This document shows positions 10,461-19,128 of a stretch of DNA of 64,000 bases, piece by piece (within the stretch, counting starts at the first letter, position 1; every line of letters starts with the position of its first letter). Source of the stretch: Paenarthrobacter aurescens (GTDB taxonomy: Bacteria; Actinomycetota; Actinomycetes; Actinomycetales; Micrococcaceae); contig NZ_CP157456.1 of assembly GCF_041549525.1 (NCBI RefSeq), positions 1,612,001 to 1,676,000 of the forward strand, given 5' to 3'. A model generated the notes under the pieces. The model saw nothing but the letters and a program-made list of their open reading frames with translations. It was not told the DNA's origin and did no database searches. The position numbers and the translations under genes are program-made.

Positions 10461-10489
10461 CGATGTTCGAACAAAGCGTTCGAACATCG
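10461..10489. promoter_or_regulatory. Perfect 29-bp palindrome with LexA-like half-sites
   Basis: Two 12-bp arms (CGATGTTCGAAC and its exact complement) flank a 5-bp centre AAAGC. Each arm contains GTTCGAAC, so the inner core is TCGAAC-N5-GTTCGA, one base longer than a canonical LexA box. There is no T-run after it, so it is unlikely to be a terminator. It is either a non-standard operator or a leader hairpin of the LysM transcript. Confidence 0.6.
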
Positions 10490-10573
10490 GGGGTCGGGGG
10501 AGGGGAACACCAAGAATTGGCAGCCAAGCACCGGTACTCCGGAGCCTGGCAATAGCTCAGAAGGGCTCAGCTC

Positions 10574-10933
10574 ATGTCCGCAGTCATCACGTTCGCTGAA
10601 TTCCGCACTACCCAGGCACCCGCTCGCTTGCGTCTGACCCGGCGTGGTCGGTTTGTCTTCTTCGGCATCCCCGCCATGCTGTTGGTGGCGGCGTTGCTGA
10701 GTCTCGCCGGTTTCATCAACTCCCCGGCCAAGGCTGCGGACTCACAGTCCCAGTTGCGTCCGCCTGTGGCCGTCACGGTCACTGTCCAGCCCGGGCAGTC
10801 CCTGTGGGGCATTGCTGGTGCTGCAGCTCCTGAGCGGGATCCTCGGGATGTCATCGCCGAGATCATCCAGTTGAATGACCTCCGCGGCGGCCGCATCCTG
10901 CCCGGCCAGCAACTCTTCGTCCCCGCAAACTAG
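10574..10933 (+). CDS. LysM-domain membrane protein, probable SOS cell-division inhibitor
   Basis: The 119-residue protein has a basic N-terminus, one transmembrane segment (about residues 30-50, FVFFGIPAMLLVAALLSLAG) and an extracytoplasmic LysM domain (VTVQPGQSLWGIAGA to LPGQQLFVPAN). A membrane-anchored LysM protein encoded divergently from lexA is the arrangement of Rv2719c/ChiZ in mycobacteria, DivS in corynebacteria and YneA in Bacillus, all SOS-induced division suppressors. Function here is inferred from that context and from the LexA-like boxes upstream; sequence identity with those proteins is low outside LysM. hisC starts 77 bp downstream from its own promoter. Confidence 0.75.
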   Translation: MSAVITFAEFRTTQAPARLRLTRRGRFVFFGIPAMLLVAALLSLAGFINSPAKAADSQSQLRPPVAVTVTVQPGQSLWGIAGAAAPERDPRDVIAEIIQLNDLRGGRILPGQQLFVPAN

Positions 10934-10998
10934 GTAGTCCCAGGTCTGTTGCATCTGTGGCCGGGCGTCACAGTTAGTCGGCAGTCCCGACCGCCCCT

Positions 10999-11010
10999 TA
11001 AACTGGGTTG
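10999..11010 (+). promoter_or_regulatory. -10 element and likely leaderless start of hisC
   Basis: TAAACT at 10999-11004 lies six bases before the GTG at 11011, with no ribosome-binding site. This favours GTG 11011 over the TTG three bases upstream. Confidence 0.5.
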
Positions 11011-12129
11011 GTGAGTGACCAGCTTGAGCGACTTGACCGACTTCCCCTCCGGACCAACCTGCGTGGACTGAGCCCCTATGGCGCGCCGCAGCTTGATGTC
11101 CCCATCCTGCTCAATGTCAACGAGAACACTCATGGCGTCCCTGCTGATGTGCAGGCCGCCATTACCGAGGCTGTTGCTGCTGCCGCTACTGGACTGAACC
11201 GTTACCCGGATCGAGAGTTCACTGAACTCCGTCAAGCCCTTGCCGAGTACTTGGGCCACGGACTTTCTCCGGATAACATCTGGGCTGCCAACGGTTCCAA
11301 TGAAGTCCTGCAGCAAATACTCCAGGCATTTGGCGGTCCGGGACGCAAGGCCCTGGGTTTCCCTCCCACGTACTCCATGTACCCCCTGCTCGCCAGCGGC
11401 ACTGACACCGAGTATGTCCGGGGAGTCCGTGCTGAGGACTATGGGCTGGACGCAGCTTCGGCTGCTGCGCAGGTCCGGGAAACCGGGGCCAACATTGTTT
11501 TCCTCTGCTCGCCCAACAACCCCACGGGCACGGGACTGGGGCTGGACGTCGTCGAGGCAGTCTACGAAGCCGGGGAAGCCAGCCAAGCGATCGTGATCGT
11601 GGATGAGGCCTATCACGAGTTCGCACACGACAATACTCCCAGCGCCCTGACCTTGCTGCCCGGCCGCGAGCGATTGATCGTTTCGCGCACAATGAGCAAG
11701 GCTTTTGCCCTGGCCGGTGCCAGGCTCGGGTACATGGCTGCAGCTCCTGAAGTTACGGACGCGATCAGGTTGGTGCGTCTGCCCTACCACCTCTCTGCGG
11801 TTACCCAGGCAACAGCACTTGCGGCGCTGACGCACCGTGAAGCCCTTATGGCCGACGTCGAAGACATCAAGGTCCAACGGGACCGCATAGTCACTGAGCT
11901 GCTGCGCATGGGCCTCAAGCCTGCAGCTTCGGACTCCAACTACGTCTTCTTTGGAGGGCTCGAGGAACCTCACGCGATTTGGCAAGGCCTGCTCGATGCC
12001 GGCGTGCTGATCCGCGACGTCGGCATCCCCGGTCATTTGCGTGTTACCGCAGGCACGGAGCAGGAAACAACGGCCTTCCTTGAAGCGCTGGAATCCCTGT
12101 TGAACGGCACTGCGCCGCAGCACGCCTAA
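11011..12129 (+). CDS. hisC: Histidinol-phosphate aminotransferase
   Basis: HisC makes histidinol phosphate from imidazole-acetol phosphate and glutamate with pyridoxal phosphate. The fold-type I signature is present: NGSNEVLQQILQAFGGPG, SPNNPTGTG, the VDEAYHEF aspartate-tyrosine motif and the PLP lysine in SRTMSKAFALAGARLGY. The length of 372 is typical. It is the first his gene here; hisD, often adjacent in Actinobacteria, is absent. Start GTG 11011 is chosen because of the -10 box spacing. hisB follows after 45 bp. Confidence 0.95.
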   Translation: MSDQLERLDRLPLRTNLRGLSPYGAPQLDVPILLNVNENTHGVPADVQAAITEAVAAAATGLNRYPDREFTELRQALAEYLGHGLSPDNIWAANGSNEVLQQILQAFGGPGRKALGFPPTYSMYPLLASGTDTEYVRGVRAEDYGLDAASAAAQVRETGANIVFLCSPNNPTGTGLGLDVVEAVYEAGEASQAIVIVDEAYHEFAHDNTPSALTLLPGRERLIVSRTMSKAFALAGARLGYMAAAPEVTDAIRLVRLPYHLSAVTQATALAALTHREALMADVEDIKVQRDRIVTELLRMGLKPAASDSNYVFFGGLEEPHAIWQGLLDAGVLIRDVGIPGHLRVTAGTEQETTAFLEALESLLNGTAPQHA

Positions 12130-12174
12130 ACTTGTTCTAGACCCAACCCACCCTCCGTGTATAAGGACGTCCCA

Positions 12175-12801
12175 ATGAGCGAAACCGGCGCCACGCCGAC
12201 CGCTGCCCGAACCGCGCGCATGGAGCGCACCACCAGTGAATCCTCGGTGCTGGTGGAGATCAACCTGGACGGAACAGGTGTATCGGATATCAGCACCTCG
12301 GTTCCGTTTTATGACCACATGCTGACGGCATTGTGCAAGCACTCCCTGATTGACATGACAGTCAAGGCCACCGGCGATACCCACATCGATGCCCACCACA
12401 CCGTGGAAGATGTCGCTATCACCTTTGGTGAGGTTCTCCGCACCGCACTGGGAAACAAGGCCGGCATTCGTCGTTTTGGTGAAGCAACGGTTCCTTTGGA
12501 CGAAGCTCTGGCGCACGCGGTGGTGGACGTATCCGGGCGTCCGTACCTTGTGCACGGGGGTGAACCGGCCGGACAGGAATACCACTTGATCGGTGGACAC
12601 TTCACGGGATCGCTGACGCGGCACGTTTTTGAAGCCATCACCCTGCACGCCGGAATCTGCCTGCACATGAATGTCCTTGCCGGGCGGGACCCCCACCACA
12701 TTGTGGAGGCACAGTTCAAGGCCTTTGCACGTGCGCTTCGCGCTGCGGTGGAGTCCGATCCCCGGGTGGAGGGCATTCCCTCCACCAAGGGGGCACTATG
12801 A
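12175..12801 (+). CDS. hisB: Imidazoleglycerol-phosphate dehydratase
   Basis: HisB dehydrates imidazole glycerol phosphate, using a manganese centre. Two metal-binding histidine clusters appear as [17 protein letters not shown] and, near the C-terminus, [18 protein letters not shown]. The protein is monofunctional (208 residues, no histidinol phosphatase domain). ATG 12175 is preferred over an upstream GTG because AAGGA lies 9 bases before it and homologues start close to [10 protein letters not shown]. The hisH start overlaps the stop by 4 bp. Confidence 0.96.
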   Translation: MSETGATPTAARTARMERTTSESSVLVEINLDGTGVSDISTSVPFYDHMLTALCKHSLIDMTVKATGDTHIDAHHTVEDVAITFGEVLRTALGNKAGIRRFGEATVPLDEALAHAVVDVSGRPYLVHGGEPAGQEYHLIGGHFTGSLTRHVFEAITLHAGICLHMNVLAGRDPHHIVEAQFKAFARALRAAVESDPRVEGIPSTKGAL

Positions 12802-13544
12802 GCGGGCAGTTCTTGAAGGATGGGGCAGTTGCGGACGCTGTTGCTTCAGTGAAACCGGAGTCGCCCGAGGGCAAGCCCACGGTCACGGTCCTGGACTATG
12901 GATCCGGTAATGTGCGGTCCGCGGTCCGCGCCCTGGAACGTGCCGGCGCCCATGTCATTCTCAGTTCCAAACCAGAGGATGTTCTCAACGCCGACGGTCT
13001 GGTGGTTCCCGGCGTCGGAGCTTTTGAGACGGTGATGCAGGAACTGAAGTCCGTTGACGCCATCCGCATGATTGGGCGTCGGGTTGCAGGCGGCCGTCCC
13101 GTGCTGGCCATCTGTGTTGGCTTGCAGGTCCTCTTTGAGGCAGGTGTCGAGCACGGCACCGAGTCCGAAGGTATGGCCGAATGGCCTGGCAAGGTTGAGC
13201 TCCTTCCTGCTCCCGTTGTTCCGCACATGGGGTGGAACACCGTGGACGTTCCGGAAGGCTCCAAACTCTTTGCCGGTGTTGAACAGGAACGGTTCTACTT
13301 TGTGCACTCTTATGGTGTGCAGGAGTGGAACTTTGACGTGGTTCAGCCGCGTATGGCTCCTCCCATGGTCACGTGGTCCGAGCACGGTGCGCGCTTCATT
13401 GCTGCGGTGGAGAACGGGCCTCTCTGCGCCACGCAGTTCCACCCGGAGAAGTCCGGCGATGCCGGAGCCCGGCTCTTGCGAAACTGGGTGGACACCCTCC
13501 GCAAGCCCGCACCGGAAGCATCTTCCGGAAGCGGAGCCGCCTAG
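12798..13544 (+). CDS. hisH: Imidazole glycerol phosphate synthase, glutaminase subunit
   Basis: HisH supplies ammonia from glutamine to HisF, which is not in this window. Class I glutaminase features are [14 protein letters not shown] (nucleophile Cys), PHMGWN and the His-Glu pair in [13 protein letters not shown]. At 248 residues it carries an N-terminal extension of about 30 residues before [13 protein letters not shown] and a short Ser/Ala-rich tail. The Cys motif is CVGLQ where most family members have CLGMQ. Start ATG overlaps hisB, and a tiny membrane-protein gene begins at the base after the stop. Confidence 0.94.
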   Translation: MSGQFLKDGAVADAVASVKPESPEGKPTVTVLDYGSGNVRSAVRALERAGAHVILSSKPEDVLNADGLVVPGVGAFETVMQELKSVDAIRMIGRRVAGGRPVLAICVGLQVLFEAGVEHGTESEGMAEWPGKVELLPAPVVPHMGWNTVDVPEGSKLFAGVEQERFYFVHSYGVQEWNFDVVQPRMAPPMVTWSEHGARFIAAVENGPLCATQFHPEKSGDAGARLLRNWVDTLRKPAPEASSGSGAA

Positions 13545-13703
13545 ATGTGGTGGTCCGTACTCCTGATGGGCCTCGCTGGTCTTCTGGTGGGTGGGGGAAT
13601 TTCCTTCCATCAGCAGAAAAAGCCCAGGTGGGTCTCCATTTCCTTCTATGTGCTGGCCGGGATGTCCCTGCTGGCCGCCTATCTCCTGACGCTGGGTAAC
13701 TGA
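13545..13703 (+). CDS. Small two-helix membrane protein in the his operon
   Basis: A 52-residue ORF starts with ATG directly after the hisH stop codon. It reads [20 protein letters not shown], a basic connector ([11 protein letters not shown]) and a second hydrophobic stretch ([19 protein letters not shown]). Two transmembrane helices with a positively charged loop are predicted. The tight packing between hisH and priA argues for real translation. The function is unknown; many Micrococcaceae carry a short hypothetical gene at this place, which I recall but cannot verify here. Confidence 0.75.
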   Translation: MWWSVLLMGLAGLLVGGGISFHQQKKPRWVSISFYVLAGMSLLAAYLLTLGN

Positions 13704-13752
13704 ACCACGCGCTCACCACGCCGCGTCACCTTTCGAAACTTCAAGGACACAC

Positions 13753-14496
13753 ATGACCTCCTCTGCCCAGTCCGTTCTGGAACTCCTGCCCGCCGTTGAC
13801 ATTGTTGACGGCCAGGCGGTCCGCCTCCTGCAGGGAGAAGCCGGCTCGGAAACCAGCTACGGAACGCCGCTCGAAGCTGCACTGAACTGGCAAAACGCCG
13901 GTGCCGAATGGGTGCATATGGTGGACCTTGATGCCGCCTTCGGCCGTGGGAACAACGCTGCGCTGATCAGTGAGGTTGTCTCACAGCTCAACGTCAAAGT
14001 GGAGCTCTCCGGCGGATTGCGGGACGACGAATCCCTGGAACGTGCACTTGAACTGGGCGTCGCGCGCGTAAATCTTGGAACGGCGGCGTTGGAGAACCCT
14101 GAGTGGACCCGGCGTGCGATCGAGCGCTTCGGTGACAAGATCGCCGTCGGCCTTGATGTCCGGGGGACGACTCTTGCCGGACGCGGCTGGACCAAAGAAG
14201 GTGGCGACCTTTGGGAGGTTCTGGCGCGTCTGGAGGACGCCGGCTGCGCCCGCTATGTGGTTACCGATGTCACCAAGGACGGAACCCTGCAGGGCCCCAA
14301 CGTGGAACTTCTCCGCCAGATGGTGGAGAAGACCGGCAAGCCGGTAGTTGCCTCCGGTGGTATTTCCAGCTTGGAAGACCTCCGCGTCCTGCGTGAACTG
14401 GTGCCGCTGGGCGTTGAAGGTGCAATCGTCGGCAAGGCGCTCTACGCCGGTGCCTTCACCTTGCCCGAAGCGCTGGACGTTGCCGGGCGCCGCTGA
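13753..14496 (+). CDS. priA: Phosphoribosyl isomerase A (bifunctional HisA/TrpF)
   Basis: In Actinobacteria this TIM-barrel enzyme isomerises both ProFAR (histidine) and PRA (tryptophan). The sequence starts [20 protein letters not shown], with catalytic Asp in AVDIVDG and DVTKDG, and phosphate-binding loops [11 protein letters not shown] and [11 protein letters not shown]. The length of 247 fits PriA. Dual activity is inferred from taxonomy and from the family; no trpF was seen here. The stop overlaps the ATG of the next gene by one base. Confidence 0.93.
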   Translation: MTSSAQSVLELLPAVDIVDGQAVRLLQGEAGSETSYGTPLEAALNWQNAGAEWVHMVDLDAAFGRGNNAALISEVVSQLNVKVELSGGLRDDESLERALELGVARVNLGTAALENPEWTRRAIERFGDKIAVGLDVRGTTLAGRGWTKEGGDLWEVLARLEDAGCARYVVTDVTKDGTLQGPNVELLRQMVEKTGKPVVASGGISSLEDLRVLRELVPLGVEGAIVGKALYAGAFTLPEALDVAGRR

Positions 14497-15413
14497 TGCC
14501 ACATCACGACGGACACGCACCCGGGCACGAGGACCGGAGCCACGCCCGGCGTGAGCTTCCCGGCCATATCGCCGCCGCGTTGGCCGGTGCCGGGGGAGCC
14601 ACTGACTCCGCTGGGCAACCGTGGGCCGGCAGGAGCCTGAGTGGTGACGACGCCAAAATTCACAACTTTGAAGACGACGACGGATCGGCGGACGCCGGTT
14701 ATGTCGCCGCGATCGCAGCGCTGATCAAGGGGACGGGCAATGAGGCGGACGTTATAGCTTCACTGGCCACGGCGCGAGTTTTCGTTCCCGTTGTTGCGCA
14801 GCTGGCGGAGGAAGCGGAGGGTGTCGAGGGCCTGCATGCGGACAAGCAGGCTGATATGGCATTGGTCACACTCAAGGCTCCCGATGGTCGCACGGCCATG
14901 CCGGTGTTCACCTCCGCGGCTGCCCTTGAAGCGTGGCACTCCCAAGCCCGCCCGGTAGCTGTTTACGCCGCCCGCGCCGCACTTTCCGCAGTATCGGAGG
15001 GTGCGCAACTGTTGGTCATGGACCCTGGCTCAGACTTTGCATTCGTTGTGCGGCGTCCGGCAATGTGGGCCCTGGCTCAGCAGAAAAACTGGACGCCGTC
15101 CTACCTCGATGATCAACTGGAGGCAGCTCTCGCTTCGACGGTTTCGGCATTTCGCACGGTCCGCCGGCTGGAGACGCAGCCCGGTGCTGGAGTTGCGTCG
15201 TTGACAGCGGACGGCCGTCGGGTACCCGGGGGCGGTGCAGGGCCGGAACTGCGTGTGGTGCTCTTCCTCGAAGATGGACTTGACGCCGTGGCTGTGCAGA
15301 CGCTCGTGGCCCAACTCAACGAGGCCTGGTCACGGATGGATTCCTTTGCCGAAGGCGTGGATTCCATGGAAGTAAAACTGCAGCGCGCAGCACAGGAGCC
15401 CGCGCAGCATTAA
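14496..15413 (+). CDS. SseB family protein
   Basis: A 305-residue protein whose middle (about residues 75-170) matches the SseB N-terminal domain: DVIASLATARVFVPVVAQL, KQADMALVTLKAPDGRTAMPVFTSAAALEAW. A His/Gly-rich N-terminus precedes it and a less conserved C-terminal region follows. SseB is known as a secretion-enhancing or rhodanese-associated protein in enterobacteria; the actinobacterial role is undefined. The gene is coupled to priA by a one-base overlap. Confidence 0.8.
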   Translation: MPHHDGHAPGHEDRSHARRELPGHIAAALAGAGGATDSAGQPWAGRSLSGDDAKIHNFEDDDGSADAGYVAAIAALIKGTGNEADVIASLATARVFVPVVAQLAEEAEGVEGLHADKQADMALVTLKAPDGRTAMPVFTSAAALEAWHSQARPVAVYAARAALSAVSEGAQLLVMDPGSDFAFVVRRPAMWALAQQKNWTPSYLDDQLEAALASTVSAFRTVRRLETQPGAGVASLTADGRRVPGGGAGPELRVVLFLEDGLDAVAVQTLVAQLNEAWSRMDSFAEGVDSMEVKLQRAAQEPAQH

Positions 15414-15464
15414 TGGCGGTGCCGGTTCCCCGGGGCTGCCCTGGGGAACAAGAGGAATTAGCCA

Positions 15465-16769
15465 GTGAACTTTGCTCTCTACAAAGAGACGCTGTCCATC
15501 CGTCCTGTCCGGCGCCTGCTGGTAGTGGGCATGATTGCCCGCATTCCCCACTCGGCGGCGGGCGTACTCCTCACCTTGCACATAGTGCTCACCCTCGGTC
15601 ACGGCTATGCGGCTGCCGGAGCGGCTGCCGCCGTCATGACCATTGGCATAGCGCTGGGCGCTCCTTGGCGTGGCCGTCGAGTAGACATGGTGGGACTCAG
15701 GAAAGCGCTGATCCCCTCGGTGATCTCGGAGACGGTCATATGGTCGATCGTCCCGCATGTTTCCTATGAGTGGCTGTTGCCTCTGGTATTTGTTGGCGGC
15801 CTCTTCACGCTGCCGATTTTCAGTGTTGTCCGCCAATCCCTCGGTGTGATGGTTGACGGCGAGCAGCGGCGTTCGGCGTTTGCCCTGGACTCCATCGCCA
15901 CCGAGCTGGTGTTCATGATTGGACCGGCCGTCGGCGCGATCGTGGCCACCAGTGGTTTCTCAGCCGTGGGGCTCACTGCTGTGGGTATCTCAGTTTCCGT
16001 GGCGGGGCTGTTCCTCATCTGGTTCAATCCGCCCACCCGCAGCGAAGCGGTGTGTACGCCGCAGGAGTCGGCCGACAGGGCCGCGGCTGATCTCGCTGCG
16101 GCTGAGGCGGCCATGGTGGCATCCGCGCCTGCCCACGTCCAGGAGGCGGCCTCGGAAATGGCGTCGCCCACCTCCCGTACGGCAGCTTTGCGAAGCCGCG
16201 TGGCCAGGAACTTCACCTGGTTCACGGTTTCTGTTGCTGCGCTCTTCGCAGTGGCCGCCGGCTCGGGCATGGTGCTGAGCGGGTCCGATGTCAGCATCGT
16301 GGGCCTGTTGGAGCGTGGTGGGCACGAGAATGAAATTGGAATCGTGTTCTTCTTCTGGTGCGCGTCCTCGGTAGTGGGTGGCCTGATCTACGGTTCAATG
16401 AAGCGTTCCATCTCGCCCATGCTCCTGCTCCTGGGCATGGCCGCGCTCACCATCCCCATGGGATTCGCCCAGGACACCTGGACCCTGGCGTTCCTGTCAC
16501 TCCTTCCGGGCCTGCTGTGCGCACCGGTCTTGTCAGCCTCCTCAGAAAAAGTGGCTGACCTCGTTGAGGAAGAGCGCCGGGGGGAGGCCATGGGCTGGTA
16601 CGGCTCCGCCCTGACAGCGGGTGTCGCCCTTGGCGCACCGTTGGCCGGAGTCTTCATCGACACCGTGGGTCCTTCAGGCGGGTTCGCTGCGGTGGGCATC
16701 GCCGGTGTTGTCCTCTGCGCGGCGGGATTGTTGCTGACATCCATGCGTCGCCGGGCAGCGCGGGTCTGA
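15465..16769 (+). CDS. Major facilitator superfamily permease
   Basis: A 434-residue protein with about 12 hydrophobic segments. The cytoplasmic loop 2-3 motif is degenerate (GAPWRGRRVDMVGLRKALIP), and a long Ala-rich central loop (about residues 195-240) separates the two halves. The GTG start is preceded by GAGGAATT. Substrate cannot be predicted. It lies 50 bp after sseB, so it may be the last gene of the his-associated transcript, which ends at the strong hairpin at 16807-16850. Confidence 0.85.
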   Translation: MNFALYKETLSIRPVRRLLVVGMIARIPHSAAGVLLTLHIVLTLGHGYAAAGAAAAVMTIGIALGAPWRGRRVDMVGLRKALIPSVISETVIWSIVPHVSYEWLLPLVFVGGLFTLPIFSVVRQSLGVMVDGEQRRSAFALDSIATELVFMIGPAVGAIVATSGFSAVGLTAVGISVSVAGLFLIWFNPPTRSEAVCTPQESADRAAADLAAAEAAMVASAPAHVQEAASEMASPTSRTAALRSRVARNFTWFTVSVAALFAVAAGSGMVLSGSDVSIVGLLERGGHENEIGIVFFFWCASSVVGGLIYGSMKRSISPMLLLLGMAALTIPMGFAQDTWTLAFLSLLPGLLCAPVLSASSEKVADLVEEERRGEAMGWYGSALTAGVALGAPLAGVFIDTVGPSGGFAAVGIAGVVLCAAGLLLTSMRRRAARV

Positions 16770-16806
16770 AACAGCCGCAGTGCGGGTTTAAAGAATCCTG
16801 AACAGA

Positions 16807-16850
16807 CGACGACGGCGGGCTGACCATATGTGGTCAGCCCGCCGTCGTCG
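16807..16850. terminator. Bidirectional terminator hairpin
   Basis: A perfect inverted repeat with 20-bp arms (16807-16826 and 16831-16850) and a TATG loop lies between the convergent MFS and DUF1844 genes. No long T-run follows on the + strand (ATTCTTG). Confidence 0.8.
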
Positions 16851-16870
16851 ATTCTTGCCTCAGTTACCGC

Positions 16871-17269
16871 TTAGTTCACAGGTCCGGTGAACTTCTCTCC
16901 CGGGCCCTTGCCCGGGGCGTCGGGGATGAGTGATGCCTCGCGGAATGCCAGCTGCAGGGAGCGCAGGCCGTCGCGCAAGGGGCCGGCGTGCTGCGAGCCG
17001 ATCTCTGGGGCGGCGGCGGACACCAGGCCGGCAAGGGCTGTAATCAGCTTGCGGGCTTCGTCAAGATCCTTGAGGTCCTCGGCATTGGGGTCATCGGCAA
17101 GGCCGACTTTGACGGCTGCCGCACTCATGAGGTGAACGGCGCCGGTGGTAATGACTTCCACAGCCGGTACTTCGGCGATGTCGCGGATCTGCTGGGACAC
17201 CCCGGCATCGGCGGCAGGGGCGGCGTTTTCGCTGTAGGAGTTGCGGGAATTGCTGTCTTCAGTGCTCAT
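16871..17269 (-). CDS. DUF1844 domain protein
   Basis: A 132-residue acidic, soluble protein. The segment from about residue 33 (VPAVEVITTGAVHLMSAAAVKVGL) through DLDEARKLITALAGLVSA matches DUF1844, commonly encoded next to infC in Actinobacteria. The function is unknown. It is divergent from infC; the intervening 350 bp hold the infC promoter and leader. Confidence 0.85.
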   Translation of the reverse strand: MSTEDSNSRNSYSENAAPAADAGVSQQIRDIAEVPAVEVITTGAVHLMSAAAVKVGLADDPNAEDLKDLDEARKLITALAGLVSAAAPEIGSQHAGPLRDGLRSLQLAFREASLIPDAPGKGPGEKFTGPVN

Positions 17270-17620
17270 ACTGGTAAGCTTGTCACAGACCGACTGGAAG
17301 TCGTTATTCAGGGTTAATATCCGCAGTCAACGTTCCCGCCTTCCGCAATGTGCGCTTGGCGGGATGTTTCTGTAGAATTGTCTTTCAGTTTGCAAGCGGA
17401 GTTCTCTCCCACCCGCGTCAGCCGTTCCCTCAGGGGGCAGGATCCCTTTTGGGACAAGAGGTTGCCGGGTACCTGGTCGGACACTTGTGGAAGCATGGCT
17501 TCCGGAAGTGCGTGCTTCCTTGATGGAAGTACAGCCGATCTTCGAGGCCTTCGATTGCACCAGCAATTGGAGGCCTTCTCTATTTGCCGGTGACATCACC
17601 ACAACCACAGGAGCTTTAAC
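17270..17620 (+). promoter_or_regulatory. infC leader region
   Basis: About 350 bp without a gene. A -10-like TAGAAT occurs at 17373-17378, preceded by TG; no clear -35 at proper spacing. The rest would be an untranslated leader of more than 200 nt before the infC ribosome-binding site CAGGAG (17608-17613), with several short GC-rich inverted repeats. Short ORFs here show no family resemblance. The long leader could serve autogenous control by IF3 or L20, by analogy with other bacteria. Confidence 0.35.
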
Positions 17621-18697
17621 ATTAGCGAGCCAAGAATCAATGAGCGTATCCGCGTCCCCGAGGTGCGGTTGGTCGGTCCTGCCGGCGAACAGGTAGGAAT
17701 TGTCCGCATCGAGGACGCCCTGCGTCTTGCTGCCGAGTCCGATCTCGATCTCGTTGAAGTTGCCCCGCAGGCTAAGCCTCCTGTTTGCAAGTTGATGGAC
17801 TTCGGTAAGTACAAGTACGAAGCCGCAGTGAAGGCCCGCGAGGCCCGCAAGAACCAGACCAACACGGTTCTTAAGGAAATCCGCTTCCGCATTAAGATCG
17901 ACAAGCACGACTACGAAACCAAGCGCGGACACGCACTTCGGTTCCTGGGTGCCGGCGACAAAGTCAAGGCCATGATCCAGTTCCGTGGCCGTGAGCAGCA
18001 GCGTCCCGAGATGGGCATCCGCTTGCTGCAGCGTTTCGCTGAAGACGTTGCCGAGGTTGGCATCATCGAGTCCAGCCCGCGCATCGATGGCCGCAACATG
18101 GTCATGGTGATCGGCCCGCTGAAGAACAAGGCTGAAGCCAAGGCCGAGGCCCGCCGCGCTACGCAGCGTGCTGAAGCCAAGGCACAGAACGAGGCCAAGG
18201 CATCCGGACGCGTTGACACCACGGGGGAGCAGGCTCCGTTGACTCAGAGCCTCGCCGACCTTCTGCCTGAGGGTTTCAAGGTCACCGAAGAGGAGACCAC
18301 GAAGACATCTGCCGAGGCCACCGAGGCTCAGGCGCCGGTGGCTGAAGAAGCTCCCGTTGCCGAGGAAACTCCGGTTGAGGAAAAGGCGCCGGAGGCTGAG
18401 GAAGCTCCCGTAGCTGAAGAAGCTCCGGTTGTTGAGAAAGCACCTGTGGCTGAGGCTCCTGCAGTCAAGGCTGCGCCGGCTCCGGCCAAGGCAGCGCCTG
18501 CAGCGAAGGCTGCACCGGCTCCGGCAAAGGCAGCGCCTGCAGCAGCAGCTCCAAAGCCTGTAGTACCGGCAGCGGCCCCGAAGCCTGCAGTTCCTTCGGC
18601 TCCGAAGCCCGTCGCCAAGCCGGCAGCTCCCAAGCCGGCAGCTCGGCCTGCGGCCCCCAAGGCTGCACCGAAGCCTGCATCACGCAAGACCAACTAG
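17621..18697 (+). CDS. infC: Translation initiation factor IF-3 with long C-terminal tail, ATT start
   Basis: IF3 binds the 30S subunit and checks start-codon pairing. Homology begins at [20 protein letters not shown]; its first codon is ATT at 17621, and the frame has a TGA at 17591 and no ATG, GTG or TTG before a GTG at 17663 inside the conserved N-domain. An AUU start is the known basis of infC autoregulation. CAGGAG lies 7 bases upstream. IF3 N- and C-domains occupy residues 1-180; a further 175 residues are Glu/Ala/Pro-rich (EEAPVAEE repeats) then Lys/Ala/Pro-rich (APAKAAP repeats). IF3 is usually about 180-200 residues, so the tail is an unusual addition. Confidence 0.95.
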   Translation: MSEPRINERIRVPEVRLVGPAGEQVGIVRIEDALRLAAESDLDLVEVAPQAKPPVCKLMDFGKYKYEAAVKAREARKNQTNTVLKEIRFRIKIDKHDYETKRGHALRFLGAGDKVKAMIQFRGREQQRPEMGIRLLQRFAEDVAEVGIIESSPRIDGRNMVMVIGPLKNKAEAKAEARRATQRAEAKAQNEAKASGRVDTTGEQAPLTQSLADLLPEGFKVTEEETTKTSAEATEAQAPVAEEAPVAEETPVEEKAPEAEEAPVAEEAPVVEKAPVAEAPAVKAAPAPAKAAPAAKAAPAPAKAAPAAAAPKPVVPAAAPKPAVPSAPKPVAKPAAPKPAARPAAPKAAPKPASRKTN

Positions 18698-18814
18698 TTC
18701 AACGCCGTGGAAGCCCCGCTTCCATCGGCAAGCAACCAGCACGCCGGCCCTTGTAGGCCGGCTGCGCGAAAGAATCGCGGACTCGTCCGTGGATACGTAA
18801 GGAGATCGGTTCCC

Positions 18815-19009
18815 ATGCCGAAGATGAAGACCCACAGCGGTGCTAAGAAGCGCTTCAAGCTGACCGGCACCGGCAAGCTGAAGCGTCAGCAGGCCAACCG
18901 TCGTCACTACCTGGAGCACAAGTCCTCCAGGCTGACCCGTCGCCTCGCCGGCGACAAGCTCGTCTTCAAGGGCGATGCCAAGGTCATCAAGAAGATGCTC
19001 GGCGTCTAA
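18815..19009 (+). CDS. rpmI: 50S ribosomal protein L35
   Basis: A 64-residue, highly basic protein: [20 protein letters not shown] through [18 protein letters not shown], the L35 signature. The start is ATG 18815 with AAGGAGA about 10 bases upstream; the upstream open frame is non-coding. It sits in the classical infC-rpmI-rplT order, 117 bp after infC. The gap contains a GCCGGC/GGCCGGC inverted repeat near 18743-18762 that might be a processing or attenuation hairpin. Confidence 0.97.
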   Translation: MPKMKTHSGAKKRFKLTGTGKLKRQQANRRHYLEHKSSRLTRRLAGDKLVFKGDAKVIKKMLGV

Positions 19010-19128
19010 GTTCCAAGTTCTTTGGTTTCTGCCATCCGGCAGGGACCGACTACACCAAAAGCCTTCTCAGGCCGGCCGGGTTTCCGGCAGTAGCAGCTTG
19101 GGATAAAGATTTCTGAAGGAGTACGCAC

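Noticed and set aside
10461..10489. Rho-independent terminator
   Set aside because: The palindrome is followed by a G-rich stretch instead of T residues and lies between two divergent promoters.
10930..12699. 589-residue open frame antisense to hisC and hisB
   Set aside because: GC-rich codon-position shadow; the + strand carries unmistakable HisC and HisB motifs, and the antisense protein shows no domain.
17348..17593. 81-residue frame in the infC leader
   Set aside because: Not conserved in appearance and ends before the infC ribosome-binding site; more likely untranslated leader.
18465..18683. Low-complexity repeat in infC as a separate repeat element or antisense gene
   Set aside because: It is the coding sequence of the IF3 tail (APAKAAP units); antisense Gly/Ala frames are its mirror image.
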